The notes beneath the pieces were generated by a model that made no database searches, was not told the origin of the DNA, and saw nothing but the letters and a program-made list of their open reading frames with translations. From NCBI GenBank assembly GCA_035691065.1, contig DASSJT010000075.1:13562-77561 (forward strand): a DNA stretch of 64,000 bases, read 5' to 3'. A program made the translations under genes and the position numbers. Shown here piece after piece: positions 1 to 9,600 of this stretch. The DNA comes from DASSJT01 sp035691065. Lineage in GTDB: Bacteria > Actinomycetota > Actinomycetes > Actinomycetales > Dermatophilaceae. Each line of letters opens with the position of its first letter. The stretch's first letter is position 1.

Positions 1-1271
1 TGCAGGGTCCGAAGATCCGCACCGGCAGGTTCTCCGGCGGGCCGGTCGACCTGGCCGTCGGCGACCGCTTCACCATCACGACCCGCGAGGTCGACGGCGA
101 CAAGAGCATGGTGAGCACCACCTACAAGGGCCTCCCCGGGGACGTGCGACCGGGCGACCGGCTGCTCATCGACGACGGCAAGGTCAGCCTGGTGGCGCGT
201 GAGGTCAGCGACACCGACGTCGTGGCCGAGGTGGTCGTCGGAGGCACGGTCTCCAACAACAAGGGCATCAACCTGCCGGGCGTGGCCGTGAGCGTCCCCG
301 CGCTCTCCGACAAGGACCGCGAGGACCTCCGCTGGGCCCTGGGCCTGCGTGCCGACATGATCGCCCTGTCGTTCGTGCGCAGCGCCAGCGACATCGAGGA
401 GGTCCACGAGATCATGGACGAGGTCGGCGCCCGGCTGCCGGTCATCGCCAAGATCGAGAAGCCGCAGGCCGTCGACAACCTGCTGGAGATCATCCAGGCC
501 TTCGACGGCGTGATGGTGGCTCGGGGCGACCTGGGCGTCGAGCTCCCGCTCGAGGAGGTGCCGCTCGTCCAGAAGGTCGCGGTCGAGCTCGCCCGGCGGC
601 AGGCCAAGCCGGTCATCGTCGCCACCCAGGTGCTCGAGTCGATGATCGAGAACCCACGCCCCACCCGGGCCGAGGCGTCCGACGCGGCCAACGCCGTGCT
701 CGACGGCGCCGACGCCCTGATGCTCTCCGGCGAGACCAGCGTGGGGGCCTATCCCATCGAGGCGGTCCGCACGATGGCGCGGATCATCGAGAACACCGAG
801 GAGCACGGTCTGGAGCGCATCCAGCCGCTCGGCACCCGGCCCCACACCAAGGGCGGGGCGGTCACCGCGGCGGCGGCCGAGATCGGCGAGCTGCTCAACG
901 CGAAGTTCCTCATCACGTTCACCCAGTCCGGCGACTCGGCGCGCCGCCTGTCGCGCATCCGCCCCCGCATCCCGATGCTGGCGTTCACGCCGATCCAGCA
1001 CACCCGCTCGAAACTCGCCCTGGCCTGGGGCATCGAGACCTTTCTGGTGCCCATGGCCAAGCACACCGACCAGATGGCCCTCATGGTCGACGACACGCTC
1101 CTGGCCAACGGCCGCTGCCAGGAGGGCGACCTGGTGGTCATCGCCGCGGGGTCACCTCCCGGCATCCCCGGCTCCACCAACGCCCTCCGGGTGCACCAGG
1201 TCGGCGACGCCAAGAACCGCGTGGCCCCGGCCTACGAGGAGCTGGGCAGCGAGGACCTGGGCACCGAGTAG
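1..1271 (+). CDS. pyk: Pyruvate kinase, 5' end outside the window
   Basis: Pyruvate kinase makes pyruvate and ATP from phosphoenolpyruvate and ADP in the cytosol, the last step of glycolysis. The frame is open from the left edge, and the first visible residues, LQGPKIRTGRF, are a conserved strand of the family, so roughly 60-70 residues lie outside. Also visible are IAKIEKPQAV (catalytic Lys region), MVARGDLGVELP (Mg and substrate loop) and ESMIENPRPTRAE, followed by the C-terminal regulatory domain. About 422 residues are present, in line with a family length near 475-490. The ATG at 108 is internal and not the start. The gene is followed by a GC-rich spacer and a tRNA-Leu gene. Confidence 0.97.
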   Translation, partial: QGPKIRTGRFSGGPVDLAVGDRFTITTREVDGDKSMVSTTYKGLPGDVRPGDRLLIDDGKVSLVAREVSDTDVVAEVVVGGTVSNNKGINLPGVAVSVPALSDKDREDLRWALGLRADMIALSFVRSASDIEEVHEIMDEVGARLPVIAKIEKPQAVDNLLEIIQAFDGVMVARGDLGVELPLEEVPLVQKVAVELARRQAKPVIVATQVLESMIENPRPTRAEASDAANAVLDGADALMLSGETSVGAYPIEAVRTMARIIENTEEHGLERIQPLGTRPHTKGGAVTAAAAEIGELLNAKFLITFTQSGDSARRLSRIRPRIPMLAFTPIQHTRSKLALAWGIETFLVPMAKHTDQMALMVDDTLLANGRCQEGDLVVIAAGSPPGIPGSTNALRVHQVGDAKNRVAPAYEELGSEDLGTE

Positions 1272-1351
1272 CCGCCGTCGCGTTCGGTGTGAAGGGCCCG
1301 GCCGTCCCCTGACCCGGCCTTGGCACCCGGCCTCCGGATCGGGCCTTCCCT

Positions 1352-1373
1352 GGCCGGGCCTTCGAACCCGGCC
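1352..1373 (+). terminator. GC-rich hairpin behind pyk
   Basis: GGCCGGG and CCCGGCC form a perfect 7-bp stem around an 8-nt loop, about 80 nt after the pyk stop. It sits in a spacer (1272-1444) made mostly of degenerate repeats of CCCGGCCTT. There is no U-tract, so it may be a GC-hairpin terminator or simply part of the repeats. Confidence 0.35.
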
Positions 1374-1444
1374 TTCAAACCCGGCCGCGTCGAGACTGCT
1401 GCCGGTCCCGGCCAGGCACCCCGATATGCTGGCCGCCTCCACTG

Positions 1445-1527
1445 GCCGAAGTGGTGGAATGGCAGACACGGAGCACTCAAAATGCTTTGCCCGCAAGGGC
1501 GTGCGGGTTCAAGTCCCGCCTTCGGCA
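1445..1527 (+). tRNA. tRNA-Leu, anticodon CAA
   Basis: The acceptor stem pairs GCCGAAG (1445-1451) with CTTCGGC (1520-1526), with discriminator A at 1527. The anticodon arm is GAGCA-CTCAAAA-TGCTT, giving anticodon CAA, which reads UUG leucine codons. A long variable arm (around TGCCCGCAAGGGCG) and the T-arm GCGGG-TTCAAGT-CCCGC show a class II tRNA. The terminal CCA is not encoded, since the next bases are CCG. A TATGCT hexamer at 1425-1430 could be its -10 box. It is transcribed in the same direction as pyk and pdtaR. Confidence 0.95.
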
Positions 1528-1578
1528 CCGCGAGCCATGGGCTGCGACCCCTGTTGACACGACAGCAAGGTGGGCAAC

Positions 1579-2202
1579 ATGACTGAGACGGCACAGCCAG
1601 CCGGGCGACCCAAGGACGATCCGGCCAGGCCCCGCCGAGTCCTCGTCGCCGAGGACGAGGCCCTGATCCGCCTCGACCTGGCCGAGATGCTCGGGGAGGC
1701 CGGCTACGACGTCGTGGGCCAGGCGAGCAACGGCCAGCAGGCCGTCGAGATGGCTGAGCAGCTGCACCCGGACCTGGTGATCATGGACGTCAAGATGCCG
1801 GTCCTCGACGGCATCAGCGCGGCCGAGCGGATCGGCAAGGCCCGCCTGTGTCCGGTGGTGATGCTGACCGCCTTCAGCCAGACCGAGCTGGTCGAGCGGG
1901 CCCGCGACGCCGGCGTGATGGCCTACATCGTGAAGCCCTTCACGTCGGCCGACATCACACCGGCGATCGACATCGCGCTGTCCCGGTGGGGCGAGCTGAA
2001 GGCCCTGGAGCAGGAGGTCGCCGACCTCGGCGAGCGGCTCGAGACCCGGAAGGCGGTCGAGCGCGCCAAGGGCGTGCTGATGAAGAAGCTCAAGATCACC
2101 GAAGCCGAGGCGTTCCGCTGGATCCAGAAGACGGCGATGGACCGCCGGCTCGCGATGCGCGAGGTGGCGGAGGCGGTCATCGCCGGCATGGACAAGGCCT
2201 GA
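1579..2202 (+). CDS. pdtaR: PdtaR-type ANTAR response regulator
   Basis: This is a two-domain regulator with an N-terminal receiver domain (acidic patch AEDEALI, phospho-acceptor Asp near residue 70 in VIMDVKMP, Thr in LTAFSQ, Lys in YIVKPF). The C-terminal ANTAR RNA-binding domain includes RKAVERAKGVLMKKLKITEAEAF. ANTAR proteins relieve terminators in target mRNAs. The close match in layout is M. tuberculosis PdtaR (Rv1626), which pairs with the kinase PdtaS, encoded elsewhere. I prefer ATG 1579 over GTG 1570 because the AAGG at 1567-1570 is correctly spaced for it. Its place after pyk and before polA is the usual actinobacterial one. Confidence 0.93.
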   Translation: MTETAQPAGRPKDDPARPRRVLVAEDEALIRLDLAEMLGEAGYDVVGQASNGQQAVEMAEQLHPDLVIMDVKMPVLDGISAAERIGKARLCPVVMLTAFSQTELVERARDAGVMAYIVKPFTSADITPAIDIALSRWGELKALEQEVADLGERLETRKAVERAKGVLMKKLKITEAEAFRWIQKTAMDRRLAMREVAEAVIAGMDKA

Positions 2203-2211
2203 CCTCCAGTC

Positions 2212-2256
2212 GTATGCCGTGAGCCCGTATGCCGTGAGCCCGTATGCCGAGAGCCC
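2212..2256. repeat. 15-bp tandem repeat, three copies, carrying GTATGCCG
   Basis: Three head-to-tail copies of GTATGCCGTGAGCCC lie at 2212-2226, 2227-2241 and 2242-2256; the third has one change. They fill the spacer between the convergent pdtaR and DUF554 genes. Each copy begins with the octamer GTATGCCG that recurs through the window. Confidence 0.95.
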
Positions 2257-2287
2257 GGACGGGTGCCGCCGGCAGTCCCCGGGTGGT

Positions 2288-3124
2288 TCACCTCAGGACG
2301 ACGACCAGCTGGGTCAGGAGCGGGGCGACAACAAGGGCAGGGAGCAGGTCGCCCACCGGGATCTCGCGGATCCGCAGGAGCCGCAGGCTGATCCCGGCCA
2401 GCATGAGGCCGCCCGTCGCGGTGAGGGCGGCGATGTGGGCACCGGGGAGCACCGAGCCCAGTAACACCCCGGTCACCGTGAGGAGCCCCTGCACCACCGC
2501 GACGGACACGGCGGAGAGGAGCACCCCGACGCCGAACGTGGAGGCGAAGGCGATCGCCGCGAAGCCGTCGAGCACCGACTTCAGGGCCAGCTGGTCGATG
2601 CCCCGGCCCAGCCCGTCGGAGAGGGCACCCAGGATCGTGAGGGGGCCGACACAGAAGAGCAGGGACGCCCCAAGCCACCCCTCGATGAACCGCTCGCGGG
2701 CCTCGTGCGCCGCAGCTGACTCCGCCGGTCCGTCCGAGTCGTCGCGTGGGGCCCGGCCCTGGCGGGCGACGCTGGCGGTGGCACGCCGCTCGGACCGCCG
2801 GGCAAGCAGGGACTGGAGCCGGCCGGCCAGGCCTTCGAGCCGGTCCTCGATGCGCAGGATCGAGCCGGCGATGCCGCCGACCAGCAGGGACCCCAGCACG
2901 ATCAGCACCGGCGCGCCCCGGCCCGTTGCGCTGCTGAGTGCGGGATCGGTGACGCTCATGGCCGAGAGGCCCGCCATGAGCAGGGTCGTGAGACCGAGCA
3001 CATCGGTGACGACATCTCTGGTGTGCCGCGGAAAGCGGTGTCCAGCGGCCATGCCCAGCAGTGAGCCGGCAGTCACCGTGGCGACGTTGATGACGGTCCC
3101 AAGGCCCGGGAAGTCGGCGCTCAC
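2288..3124 (-). CDS. DUF554 family membrane protein
   Basis: Predicted 278-residue integral membrane protein of the DUF554 (YqgA/YdfK) family, whose function is unknown. The family start is visible as TVINVATVTAGSLLGMAAG, a membrane segment of Gly/Ala repeats. More hydrophobic helices follow (LIVLGSLLVGGIAGSIL, LLFCVGPLTILGAL, IAALTATGGLMLAGISL). A loop rich in Arg, Ser and Ala near the middle, around residues 115-150, is probably cytoplasmic. The frame is open to 3166, but GTG 3124 fits the family's N-terminus and lies 7 nt after a TAAGGT -10 box on the same strand, so the mRNA is probably leaderless. It is convergent with pdtaR. Confidence 0.85.
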   Translation of the reverse strand: MSADFPGLGTVINVATVTAGSLLGMAAGHRFPRHTRDVVTDVLGLTTLLMAGLSAMSVTDPALSSATGRGAPVLIVLGSLLVGGIAGSILRIEDRLEGLAGRLQSLLARRSERRATASVARQGRAPRDDSDGPAESAAAHEARERFIEGWLGASLLFCVGPLTILGALSDGLGRGIDQLALKSVLDGFAAIAFASTFGVGVLLSAVSVAVVQGLLTVTGVLLGSVLPGAHIAALTATGGLMLAGISLRLLRIREIPVGDLLPALVVAPLLTQLVVVLR

Positions 3125-3131
3125 ACGCGCC

Positions 3132-3137
3132 ACCTTA
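3132..3137 (-). promoter_or_regulatory. -10 box of leaderless DUF554 transcript
   Basis: TAAGGT on the minus strand, 7 nt before the GTG at 3124. The purine start codon falls where transcription should begin. Confidence 0.5.
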
Positions 3138-3190
3138 AGGGTCTCCAACGGCGCACCCGGCCCCACCCGTCACGCGGTCGGGCACTTTGG

Positions 3191-3250
3191 GCGTTTCCCT
3201 TCCGGAAGTCCGCCGCGCACCTCTAGAGTCTGGTCTCGGCAGGGAAACGC
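3191..3250. repeat. 10-bp perfect inverted repeat upstream of the GNAT gene
   Basis: GCGTTTCCCT at 3191-3200 and AGGGAAACGC at 3241-3250 are exact reverse complements, 40 bp apart. They bracket a TAGAGT hexamer (3222-3227) that could be a -10 box for the downstream acetyltransferase. Two operator half-sites bound by a looping dimer are possible; I do not recognise the motif. Confidence 0.5.
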
Positions 3251-3299
3251 TTGCTGCGACAGGGGGAGTCGCCTGGTTTCGTCCGAGATGGAGGCCCTC

Positions 3300-3863
3300 G
3301 TGTCGCGTTCCCCGGTCATCGTCAAGCGAGTTGACGACGACTCCCTCCACGCCTTCACGGAGCTGTGGGTGGCCGCCCGCGTCGAGCGGGGAACGAGCAT
3401 CGAGGTGGCCTCGCGGGCCGCGTCGGAGGGACGGCTGGCCCACGCCCTCCAGCGCCCCGAGGTTCGGGCCTACCTCGCCACGGTCGACGACACGGCGCTG
3501 GGGTTCGCGGTGATGTCCCACGCGCCGATCTCGTGCCTCTCAGAGGCGCCGTGCGTGGCCATCGACCAGATCTACGTGCTGCCGAGCGCGCGCAACCACG
3601 GTGTCGCGCGGCACCTGCTCGCGGCCGTCACGGCATACGCCGAGAAGGTGGGCTCGGAGCAGATCGTGAGCAACGTCCCGGCGCAGCTGCGCGATGCCAA
3701 CCGGTTCTTCGCCCGCCTCGGCTTCAGCTCGACCTCGGTGCGCCGGATCACCTCCACCGCGCTCCTGCGCCGGCGCCTGAGCAGCGGCGACCTGCCACGC
3801 TACTCGCTCGACCAGGTGCTGATCCGACGCCGCTCCCTGCGCTCGCGCGCCGAGGCCAGCTGA
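3300..3863 (+). CDS. GNAT family N-acetyltransferase
   Basis: A 187-residue GNAT-fold protein that should transfer an acetyl group from acetyl-CoA to an amine. The acceptor cannot be told. The acetyl-CoA binding motif is visible as IYVLPSARNHGVARHLLAAV (motif A, R/Q-x-x-G-x-G/A), followed by ANRFFARLGFSSTS, typical motif B. GTG 3300 is chosen because GGAGG ends 5 nt upstream; ATG 3288 is an alternative that overlaps this ribosome-binding site. The Arg-rich C-terminus (LLRRRLSSG, RRRSLRSR) may contact nucleic acid or phosphate. It stands alone between DUF554 and polA. Confidence 0.82.
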   Translation: MSRSPVIVKRVDDDSLHAFTELWVAARVERGTSIEVASRAASEGRLAHALQRPEVRAYLATVDDTALGFAVMSHAPISCLSEAPCVAIDQIYVLPSARNHGVARHLLAAVTAYAEKVGSEQIVSNVPAQLRDANRFFARLGFSSTSVRRITSTALLRRRLSSGDLPRYSLDQVLIRRRSLRSRAEAS

Positions 3864-3925
3864 GCCGACCCAGCGACTCCCCGGATCCGGCAGGTTGCCG
3901 GTTCTGGGCTGTGGGCGGCTGGGCC

Positions 3926-3931
3926 TAGGCT
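3926..3931 (+). promoter_or_regulatory. -10 box of leaderless polA transcript
   Basis: TAGGCT, 7 nt before the GTG start at 3939; a weak TTCTGG (3902-3907) lies 18 nt upstream as a possible -35 box. No usable ribosome-binding site is present. Confidence 0.5.
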
Positions 3932-3938
3932 GCGAGGC

Positions 3939-6611
3939 GTGAGTCGACTCCTGCTGCTCGATGGCCACTCGCTCGCCTACCGCGCCTTCTTCGCCCTGCC
4001 GGTCGAGAACTTCTCGACCAGCACCGGGCAGCACACCAATGCGGTCTACGGCTTCACCGCCATGCTGATCAACGTCCTGCGCGACGAAGACCCCACCCAT
4101 GTCGCCGTCGCGTTCGACGTCTCACGCCAGACGTTCCGCACGCAGGACTACGCCGACTACAAGGCGGGCCGCTCGGCCACACCGAGCGAGTTCCAGGGCC
4201 AGATCGCGCTCCTGCGCGAGGTGCTCGACGCGCTCCGCATCCCCTACGTCGAGGCCGACGGCTTCGAGGCCGACGACGTCATCGCCACCCTCACCACCAA
4301 TGCGGTCGAGAAGGGCATGGACGTCCTGATCTGCTCGGGCGACCGCGACACCCTGCAGCTGGTCGGCGAGCACGTCACGGTGCTCTACCCCCGGAAGGGG
4401 GTCTCCGACCTGGCTCGCATGGACTCCGCAGCCGTGCTGGAGAGGTACGGCGTGCCGCCGGAGCGCTACAGCGACCTCGCGGCCCTTGTGGGGGAGTCCT
4501 CCGACAACCTGCCGGGTGTGCCGGGCGTGGGTCCCAAGACGGCCGCCAAGTGGCTCACGACCTACGGCGACCTGACCGGTCTCGTGGCCCACGTCGACGA
4601 GATCAAGGGCAAGGCCGGCGACTCGCTCCGTGAGCACCTCGAGGGCGTGCTGCGCAACCGGCGGCTCAACCAGCTGGTTCGTGACCTCCAGCTTCCGGTC
4701 GGCGTCGACGACCTCTCGCGCCGCACCTGGGACCGCGAGCAGGTGCACACCCTGTTCGACGGACTCGAGTTCCGCGTCCTGCGCGACCGGCTGTTCGCCA
4801 CGCTCGAGGCGGTCGAGCAGGAGGCAGAGGGCGGGTTCGAGCTCGACGCCAACGTGCTGCTCCCGGAGGACGTCGCCGGCTGGCTCGAGCACCACGTGCC
4901 CGAAGGCCCCCCCGTAGGGGTTCATGTCCAGGGCACCTGGGGGCGGGGCACGGGTGACGCGCCGGCGCTGGCCGTGGCCACGCAAGCCGGCACGGCGGCA
5001 TACATCGACCTCACCGCACTGACCTCCGAGGGTGAGGCGGCGGTCGCGGAGTGGCTGGCCAGCCCCAAGCGGCCCAAGGTGCTCCACGACGCCAAGGGGC
5101 CGTTGCAGGCGCTCGCGGCGCGCGGCCTCGACCTGGAGGGCATCACCACCGACACGGCCCTGGCCGCCTACCTCGTGCGGCCCGACCAGCGCTCCTACGA
5201 CCTTGCCGACCTCGTGCTGCGCCACCTGGGCCGCGAGCTCAAGGCCGAGGCCGAGGCGGGCGGCCAGGGCATGCTCGACTTCGCCCAGGACCGCGATGCC
5301 GAGGCCGAGGATGCCATGGTCCGCGCCCGCGCCGTCCTCGACCTCTCGGTCGCCCTCGAGGAGCAGCTCGTGGCGACCGGCGGCGACCGTCTCGAGCAGG
5401 AGGTGGAGCTGCCGCTGGTCGGAGTGCTCGCCCGCATGGAGCGGGTCGGGATCGCCGCCGACGTCGACGGGCTGACCTCGCTGGAGGCCGACTTCGCGGC
5501 GAAGGTCCGGGATGCGCAGCAGGACGCCTACGACGCGATCGGGGGCGAGGCGATCAACCTCGGGTCGCCGAAGCAGCTCCAGGTGGTGCTGTTCGAGACG
5601 CTCGGCATGCCGAAGACGAAGCGGACCAAGACGGGTTACACGACCGATGCCGATGCGCTGACCGACCTCTACGCCAAGACCGGCCACCCGTTCCTCGAGG
5701 CGATGCTGCGCCATCGCGACGCCGCGCGGCTGCGGGTCACCGTCGAGGGGCTGATCAAGTCCGTCTCCGAGGACGGCCGCATCCACACGACCTACCAGCA
5801 GACCATCGCGGCCACGGGCCGGCTCAGCTCGACCGACCCCAACCTGCAGAACATCCCGATCCGCACCGAGGAGGGGCGCCGCATCCGGCAGGCGTTCATC
5901 GTCGGGAAGGGCTTCGAGTCCCTGATGTCGGCCGACTACAGCCAGATCGAGATGCGGATCATGGCCCACCTGTCGGGTGACGCCGGGTTGATCGAGGCGT
6001 TCAAGTCCGGTGAGGACCTCCACCGGTTCGTCGGGTCCCGGGTGTTCTCCGTGCCTCCGGAGGACGTCACGCTGGCGATGCGCAGCAAGGTCAAGGCGAT
6101 GTCCTACGGCCTGGCCTACGGCCTGTCCGCCTTCGGTCTGTCGAAGCAGCTGAGCATCTCGACCGAGGAGGCCCGGGGGCTCATGGACGAGTACTTCGCC
6201 CGGTTCGGCGGGGTGCGCGACTACCTCACCAACATCGTCGCCCAGGCCCGGGGCACGGGCTACACCGAGACCATGCTCGGGCGGCGCCGCTACCTGCCCG
6301 ACCTGACGAGCGACAACCGGCAGCGTCGCGAGATGGCCGAGCGGATGGCGCTCAACGCACCGATCCAGGGCTCGGCCGCCGACATCATCAAGGTGGCGAT
6401 GCTTCGGCTCGAGCGAGCCTTGCGCGAGGCCGGTGCCCAGTCGCGGATGCTGCTCCAGGTCCACGACGAGCTGGTGCTCGAGATCGCTCCGGGCGAGCAG
6501 GCCGAGGTCGAGGCCGTCGTCCGGCGCGAGATGGGCGGGGCGGTCAGCATGGACGTTCCCCTCGACGTGAGCGTCGGCGTCGGCCGGTCCTGGCACGAGG
6601 CCGCGCACTGA
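3939..6611 (+). CDS. polA: DNA polymerase I
   Basis: An 890-residue PolA that fills repair gaps and removes Okazaki primers. The 5'-3' exonuclease domain (residues 1-300) shows LLLDGHSLAYRAFFAL, DGFEADDVIATL, CSGDRDTLQL and the helix-hairpin-helix NLPGVPGVGPKTAAKWL. The middle domain lacks the 3'-5' exonuclease acidic residues: the expected D-x-E strand reads VGVHVQGTW, so proofreading is inferred to be absent, as is usual in actinobacterial PolA. Polymerase motifs are present: A, ADYSQIEMRI near residue 664; B, RSKVKAMSYGLAYG near 715; C, QVHDELVLE near 840. It is likely expressed from the leaderless promoter just upstream. uvrABC in the same window supply its excision-repair partners. Confidence 0.97.
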   Translation: MSRLLLLDGHSLAYRAFFALPVENFSTSTGQHTNAVYGFTAMLINVLRDEDPTHVAVAFDVSRQTFRTQDYADYKAGRSATPSEFQGQIALLREVLDALRIPYVEADGFEADDVIATLTTNAVEKGMDVLICSGDRDTLQLVGEHVTVLYPRKGVSDLARMDSAAVLERYGVPPERYSDLAALVGESSDNLPGVPGVGPKTAAKWLTTYGDLTGLVAHVDEIKGKAGDSLREHLEGVLRNRRLNQLVRDLQLPVGVDDLSRRTWDREQVHTLFDGLEFRVLRDRLFATLEAVEQEAEGGFELDANVLLPEDVAGWLEHHVPEGPPVGVHVQGTWGRGTGDAPALAVATQAGTAAYIDLTALTSEGEAAVAEWLASPKRPKVLHDAKGPLQALAARGLDLEGITTDTALAAYLVRPDQRSYDLADLVLRHLGRELKAEAEAGGQGMLDFAQDRDAEAEDAMVRARAVLDLSVALEEQLVATGGDRLEQEVELPLVGVLARMERVGIAADVDGLTSLEADFAAKVRDAQQDAYDAIGGEAINLGSPKQLQVVLFETLGMPKTKRTKTGYTTDADALTDLYAKTGHPFLEAMLRHRDAARLRVTVEGLIKSVSEDGRIHTTYQQTIAATGRLSSTDPNLQNIPIRTEEGRRIRQAFIVGKGFESLMSADYSQIEMRIMAHLSGDAGLIEAFKSGEDLHRFVGSRVFSVPPEDVTLAMRSKVKAMSYGLAYGLSAFGLSKQLSISTEEARGLMDEYFARFGGVRDYLTNIVAQARGTGYTETMLGRRRYLPDLTSDNRQRREMAERMALNAPIQGSAADIIKVAMLRLERALREAGAQSRMLLQVHDELVLEIAPGEQAEVEAVVRREMGGAVSMDVPLDVSVGVGRSWHEAAH

Positions 6612-6639
6612 CCAAGGGCACTGATTGACAGAGTCGGAT

Positions 6640-6655
6640 CCGTTGTCACCAACGG
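6640..6655 (+). terminator. Short hairpin between polA and aftD-like gene
   Basis: CCGTTG-TCAC-CAACGG is a perfect 6-bp inverted repeat between the polA stop and the next promoter. It could be a weak terminator or an operator; there is no U-tract. Confidence 0.3.
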
Positions 6656-6669
6656 GTCGGAGCGCCCCC

Positions 6670-6675
6670 TAGAGT
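6670..6675 (+). promoter_or_regulatory. -10 box of leaderless aftD-like transcript
   Basis: TAGAGT, 7 nt before the ATG at 6683, with no ribosome-binding site between. Confidence 0.5.
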
Positions 6676-6682
6676 ACGGCCC

Positions 6683-9600
6683 ATGACTGCCCAGGCCCGC
6701 CCTGCCGCCCCGGGCCGTCTCGGACTCGCGGTGCGCTGGATGCGTCGGCATCCCTGGCAGTGGACCTGGCCCCTCGCCGTTGCCGTCGTGACCATCGGGC
6801 TGCGTGCCGGCAGCCTCGAGGTCGACGCCCGACCGGAGCTCTACCTGCGCCCGTGGTCGACCCTGCTGACCTCGCTGTCCACCTGGCAGGAGAGCCCGAC
6901 GCTGGGCCAGGCCAGCACCCGGGTGGGGCTGGCCCCCATCGCCGGGCTCAGCTCCCTGCTCCACCTCGTCGGGATCCCGCCGTGGCTCGTGGTACGGCTG
7001 ATCCGCTGGACACTGCTGTGTGCGGCCGGCGCCGGAGCGGGAGTCCTGGCGCGGGCCATCCTCGGCGAGACCGCTGGTCGCCTGGCGCCGCGGCTCGCCG
7101 GGGCGGCGTATCTGCTGAACCCCTATGTCGTGGTGGCGGGTGCCTCCCTGCCGGTGATCTGGCCCTACGCCCTGCTGCCCTGGCAGCTCTGGACGGCGGT
7201 CCGGGGGATGCAGACCAGGCTGTGGTGGCCGTGGGCGCTTGCGTTCGCCGTCACGACCTTCGCGATGGCCGGCCAGAACGCCGGAGCGGTCCCCGCCCTA
7301 CAGCTCGTCGCCACTCCTGTGGTCGTGCTGTGGGCGGCCTGGCGACATCGGGCCCCGTGGCGCCGGGTGGCCAAGTTCGTGGCCACGGCAGGAGCGAGCT
7401 CCCTTCTGGTGTCTGCGTATTGGCTTCTCCCGACGACGGCGACGCGCGGAGCAGACGCGGCCACGTCCGGCGTTGGAAACGTGCTCGAGACGGCCGCGGC
7501 GACCTCGTCCTATGCCGAGGTCCTGCGGGGCATGGGGCTCTGGTCCACCTACGGCCAGGACGACCGAGCCCTGTGGAACGCCTCCCAGGCGCCGTACCTG
7601 ACCTCAGCCTGGCTCGTCCTCGCGACGTTCCTCGTCCCGGTGCTCGTCGCGGTCGCGCTCCGCTGGGGGCGGCCGCGGGCGCGGTTCCTCGGCCTCACGC
7701 TTCTCGTGGTCACCGCGGTGCTGATGGTCGGCGCGCATCCCTGGGCGAGTCCGTCGCCGTTGGGGTGGTTGTGGCGCAGCCTGCTCGATGCCGTCCCCGT
7801 GCTGCGGACCCTCGGGACCACGAACATGGCCGGCGCTGCCCTGGTGCTGGGGATCGCGCTGGCGCTCGCGGCAGCGGCGGCCGGGCTGAGCTCCGGGCAG
7901 GCAGGAGAAGGAACGGCCCCTGAGGGGCCGGCCCAGGACGGGGCTGACCAATGGCAGGCGGGTCCAGACCGAGGGGCAGCCGGGCAAGCGGGGCCAGCCC
8001 GAGGGGCAGCCGGACCGGCGGCGTCCAAACGGTCTGGGCCAGGACCGTCCGCCTCCGGGGCAGCGGCGGGAGACCGGTCGGCGACCGCCGGCGTGGTTCG
8101 CCGGTTGGGGACGCTCACGCCGGGCCGGTTTGCGGCCGTCGGCGTGGTGGTCCTCGCGCTGGCGGCCGAGCCCGGGTGGACCGGGGCGATGTTCAGCGGC
8201 GACGTCAACATCCCGGGCTACTGGCGACAGGCCGCCACCGACCTCGACCGGGAGGGCACCGGTGCGGTGTGGTTCCTCCCCGGCCAGACCAGCTCCAACT
8301 ACCGCTGGAGCACGCCCCGGCACGACGACATCGGCCCGAGCCTGTTCCACCGCCCCACGATCGTCCGCACCGCCGCGGCGGACACCTCGCGGGAAGGGGC
8401 CAACCTGCTGGCGGCGGTCGACCGGGACCTGCAGCAGGGGACCCTCGACCCCGACACGCTGGTCACCGTCGCCCGCTACCTGGGCGTCACCAGCATCGTG
8501 GTGCGCAACGACGTGGCCTGGGAGACCGCCGGCGGTGCCGATCCGGAGACGGTGGTCGACCAGGTCCTGCGTTCCCGTGGTCTGGGGGCCGCCCGCAGCT
8601 ATGGCACGCCGACCGAGCAGACCGAGGGGCTGGCTCCCCTGCTCAGCTTCACGGTGCAGGCCGACGTGCTGGGCCCGCGCATCGTCGAGGCTGGCGACGA
8701 CATCGTCGTGGCGGGGGACGGCGACGCCTTCCAGATGCTCGGCAGCCGGGGGTTCCTCGCGTCAGGCCGGCCCTTCCGCTACGCCGAGGGCCTTTCCGCC
8801 GACGCGATGGCCCGGATCCTCACCGGTGGCGCCCAGGTCGTCCTGACCGACACCAACCGCCGGCGGGAGGCGGTCCCCCAGCGGCTGGGAGAGGACCACG
8901 GCCCGGTTCTCCGGGCGGACCAGGAGCCGGTGTCGACGGAGAGCCTCGGCGCCGAATCCGACCAGAGCGTCCGCGTCGAGACCGGTTGGAGGACATCTGT
9001 CGAGCGGGTCACAGCGGCGCGGCGGGAGCTGCCGCAGGGGTCCTCGAGGAACGCGATCGACGGCGATCCGGGAACCGTCTGGTGGGCGGGGGACTTCGGA
9101 ACGGCCCTCGACGCGCGGCTGGACGTCAGCCTCCCCACACCGCACACGATCGACAAGATCGACATCCGGACTGCGCGGCGCGGGGTTGGCGGCATCACGT
9201 CCCTGGTCGTCTCGGGTGGCGGCCGCAGCGTGACGACGCGGCCCGACCGGTCGGGCGTGGCCCACGCCAGCCTCAGCGGCATCGCCACCGGCGACCTGAG
9301 TGTGCGTATCGCAGGCATCGCCAAGGGCGAGAACGGCAACGTCGGGATCGCCGATGTCGACCTCGACGGGGTGCCGGCGCCTGGCATCGACGCGGTGCGC
9401 ACGCCCGCCTCGCGAGCACTCCTGGAAGTGGGCCGCATCTACCCCCAGGGCCCGGCACCACTGGACGTGCTGCTGGAGCGGCAGCGGGGGCGGCCGGGCA
9501 TCACCTACGACGACGAGGAGGCCAACCTCAGCCGAGACGTCGTCCTGCCATGGCGCAACACCTTCACGATCGTCGGGCAGGCTCGCCTGAGCACCCCGCT

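Noticed and set aside
1554..1559. TTGACA as -35 box of pdtaR
   Set aside because: It lies 20 nt from the start codon at 1579, with no room for a -10 box and start site; it may be chance.
4122..6608. An 828-codon open frame antisense to polA
   Set aside because: It is the mirror of polA's third-position GC; the sequence is His/Leu/Gly/Arg-rich with no family pattern, and polA is certain.
6625..6630. TTGACA as -35 box for the AftD-like gene
   Set aside because: The spacer to TAGAGT at 6670 would be 39 bp, far from 17-19.
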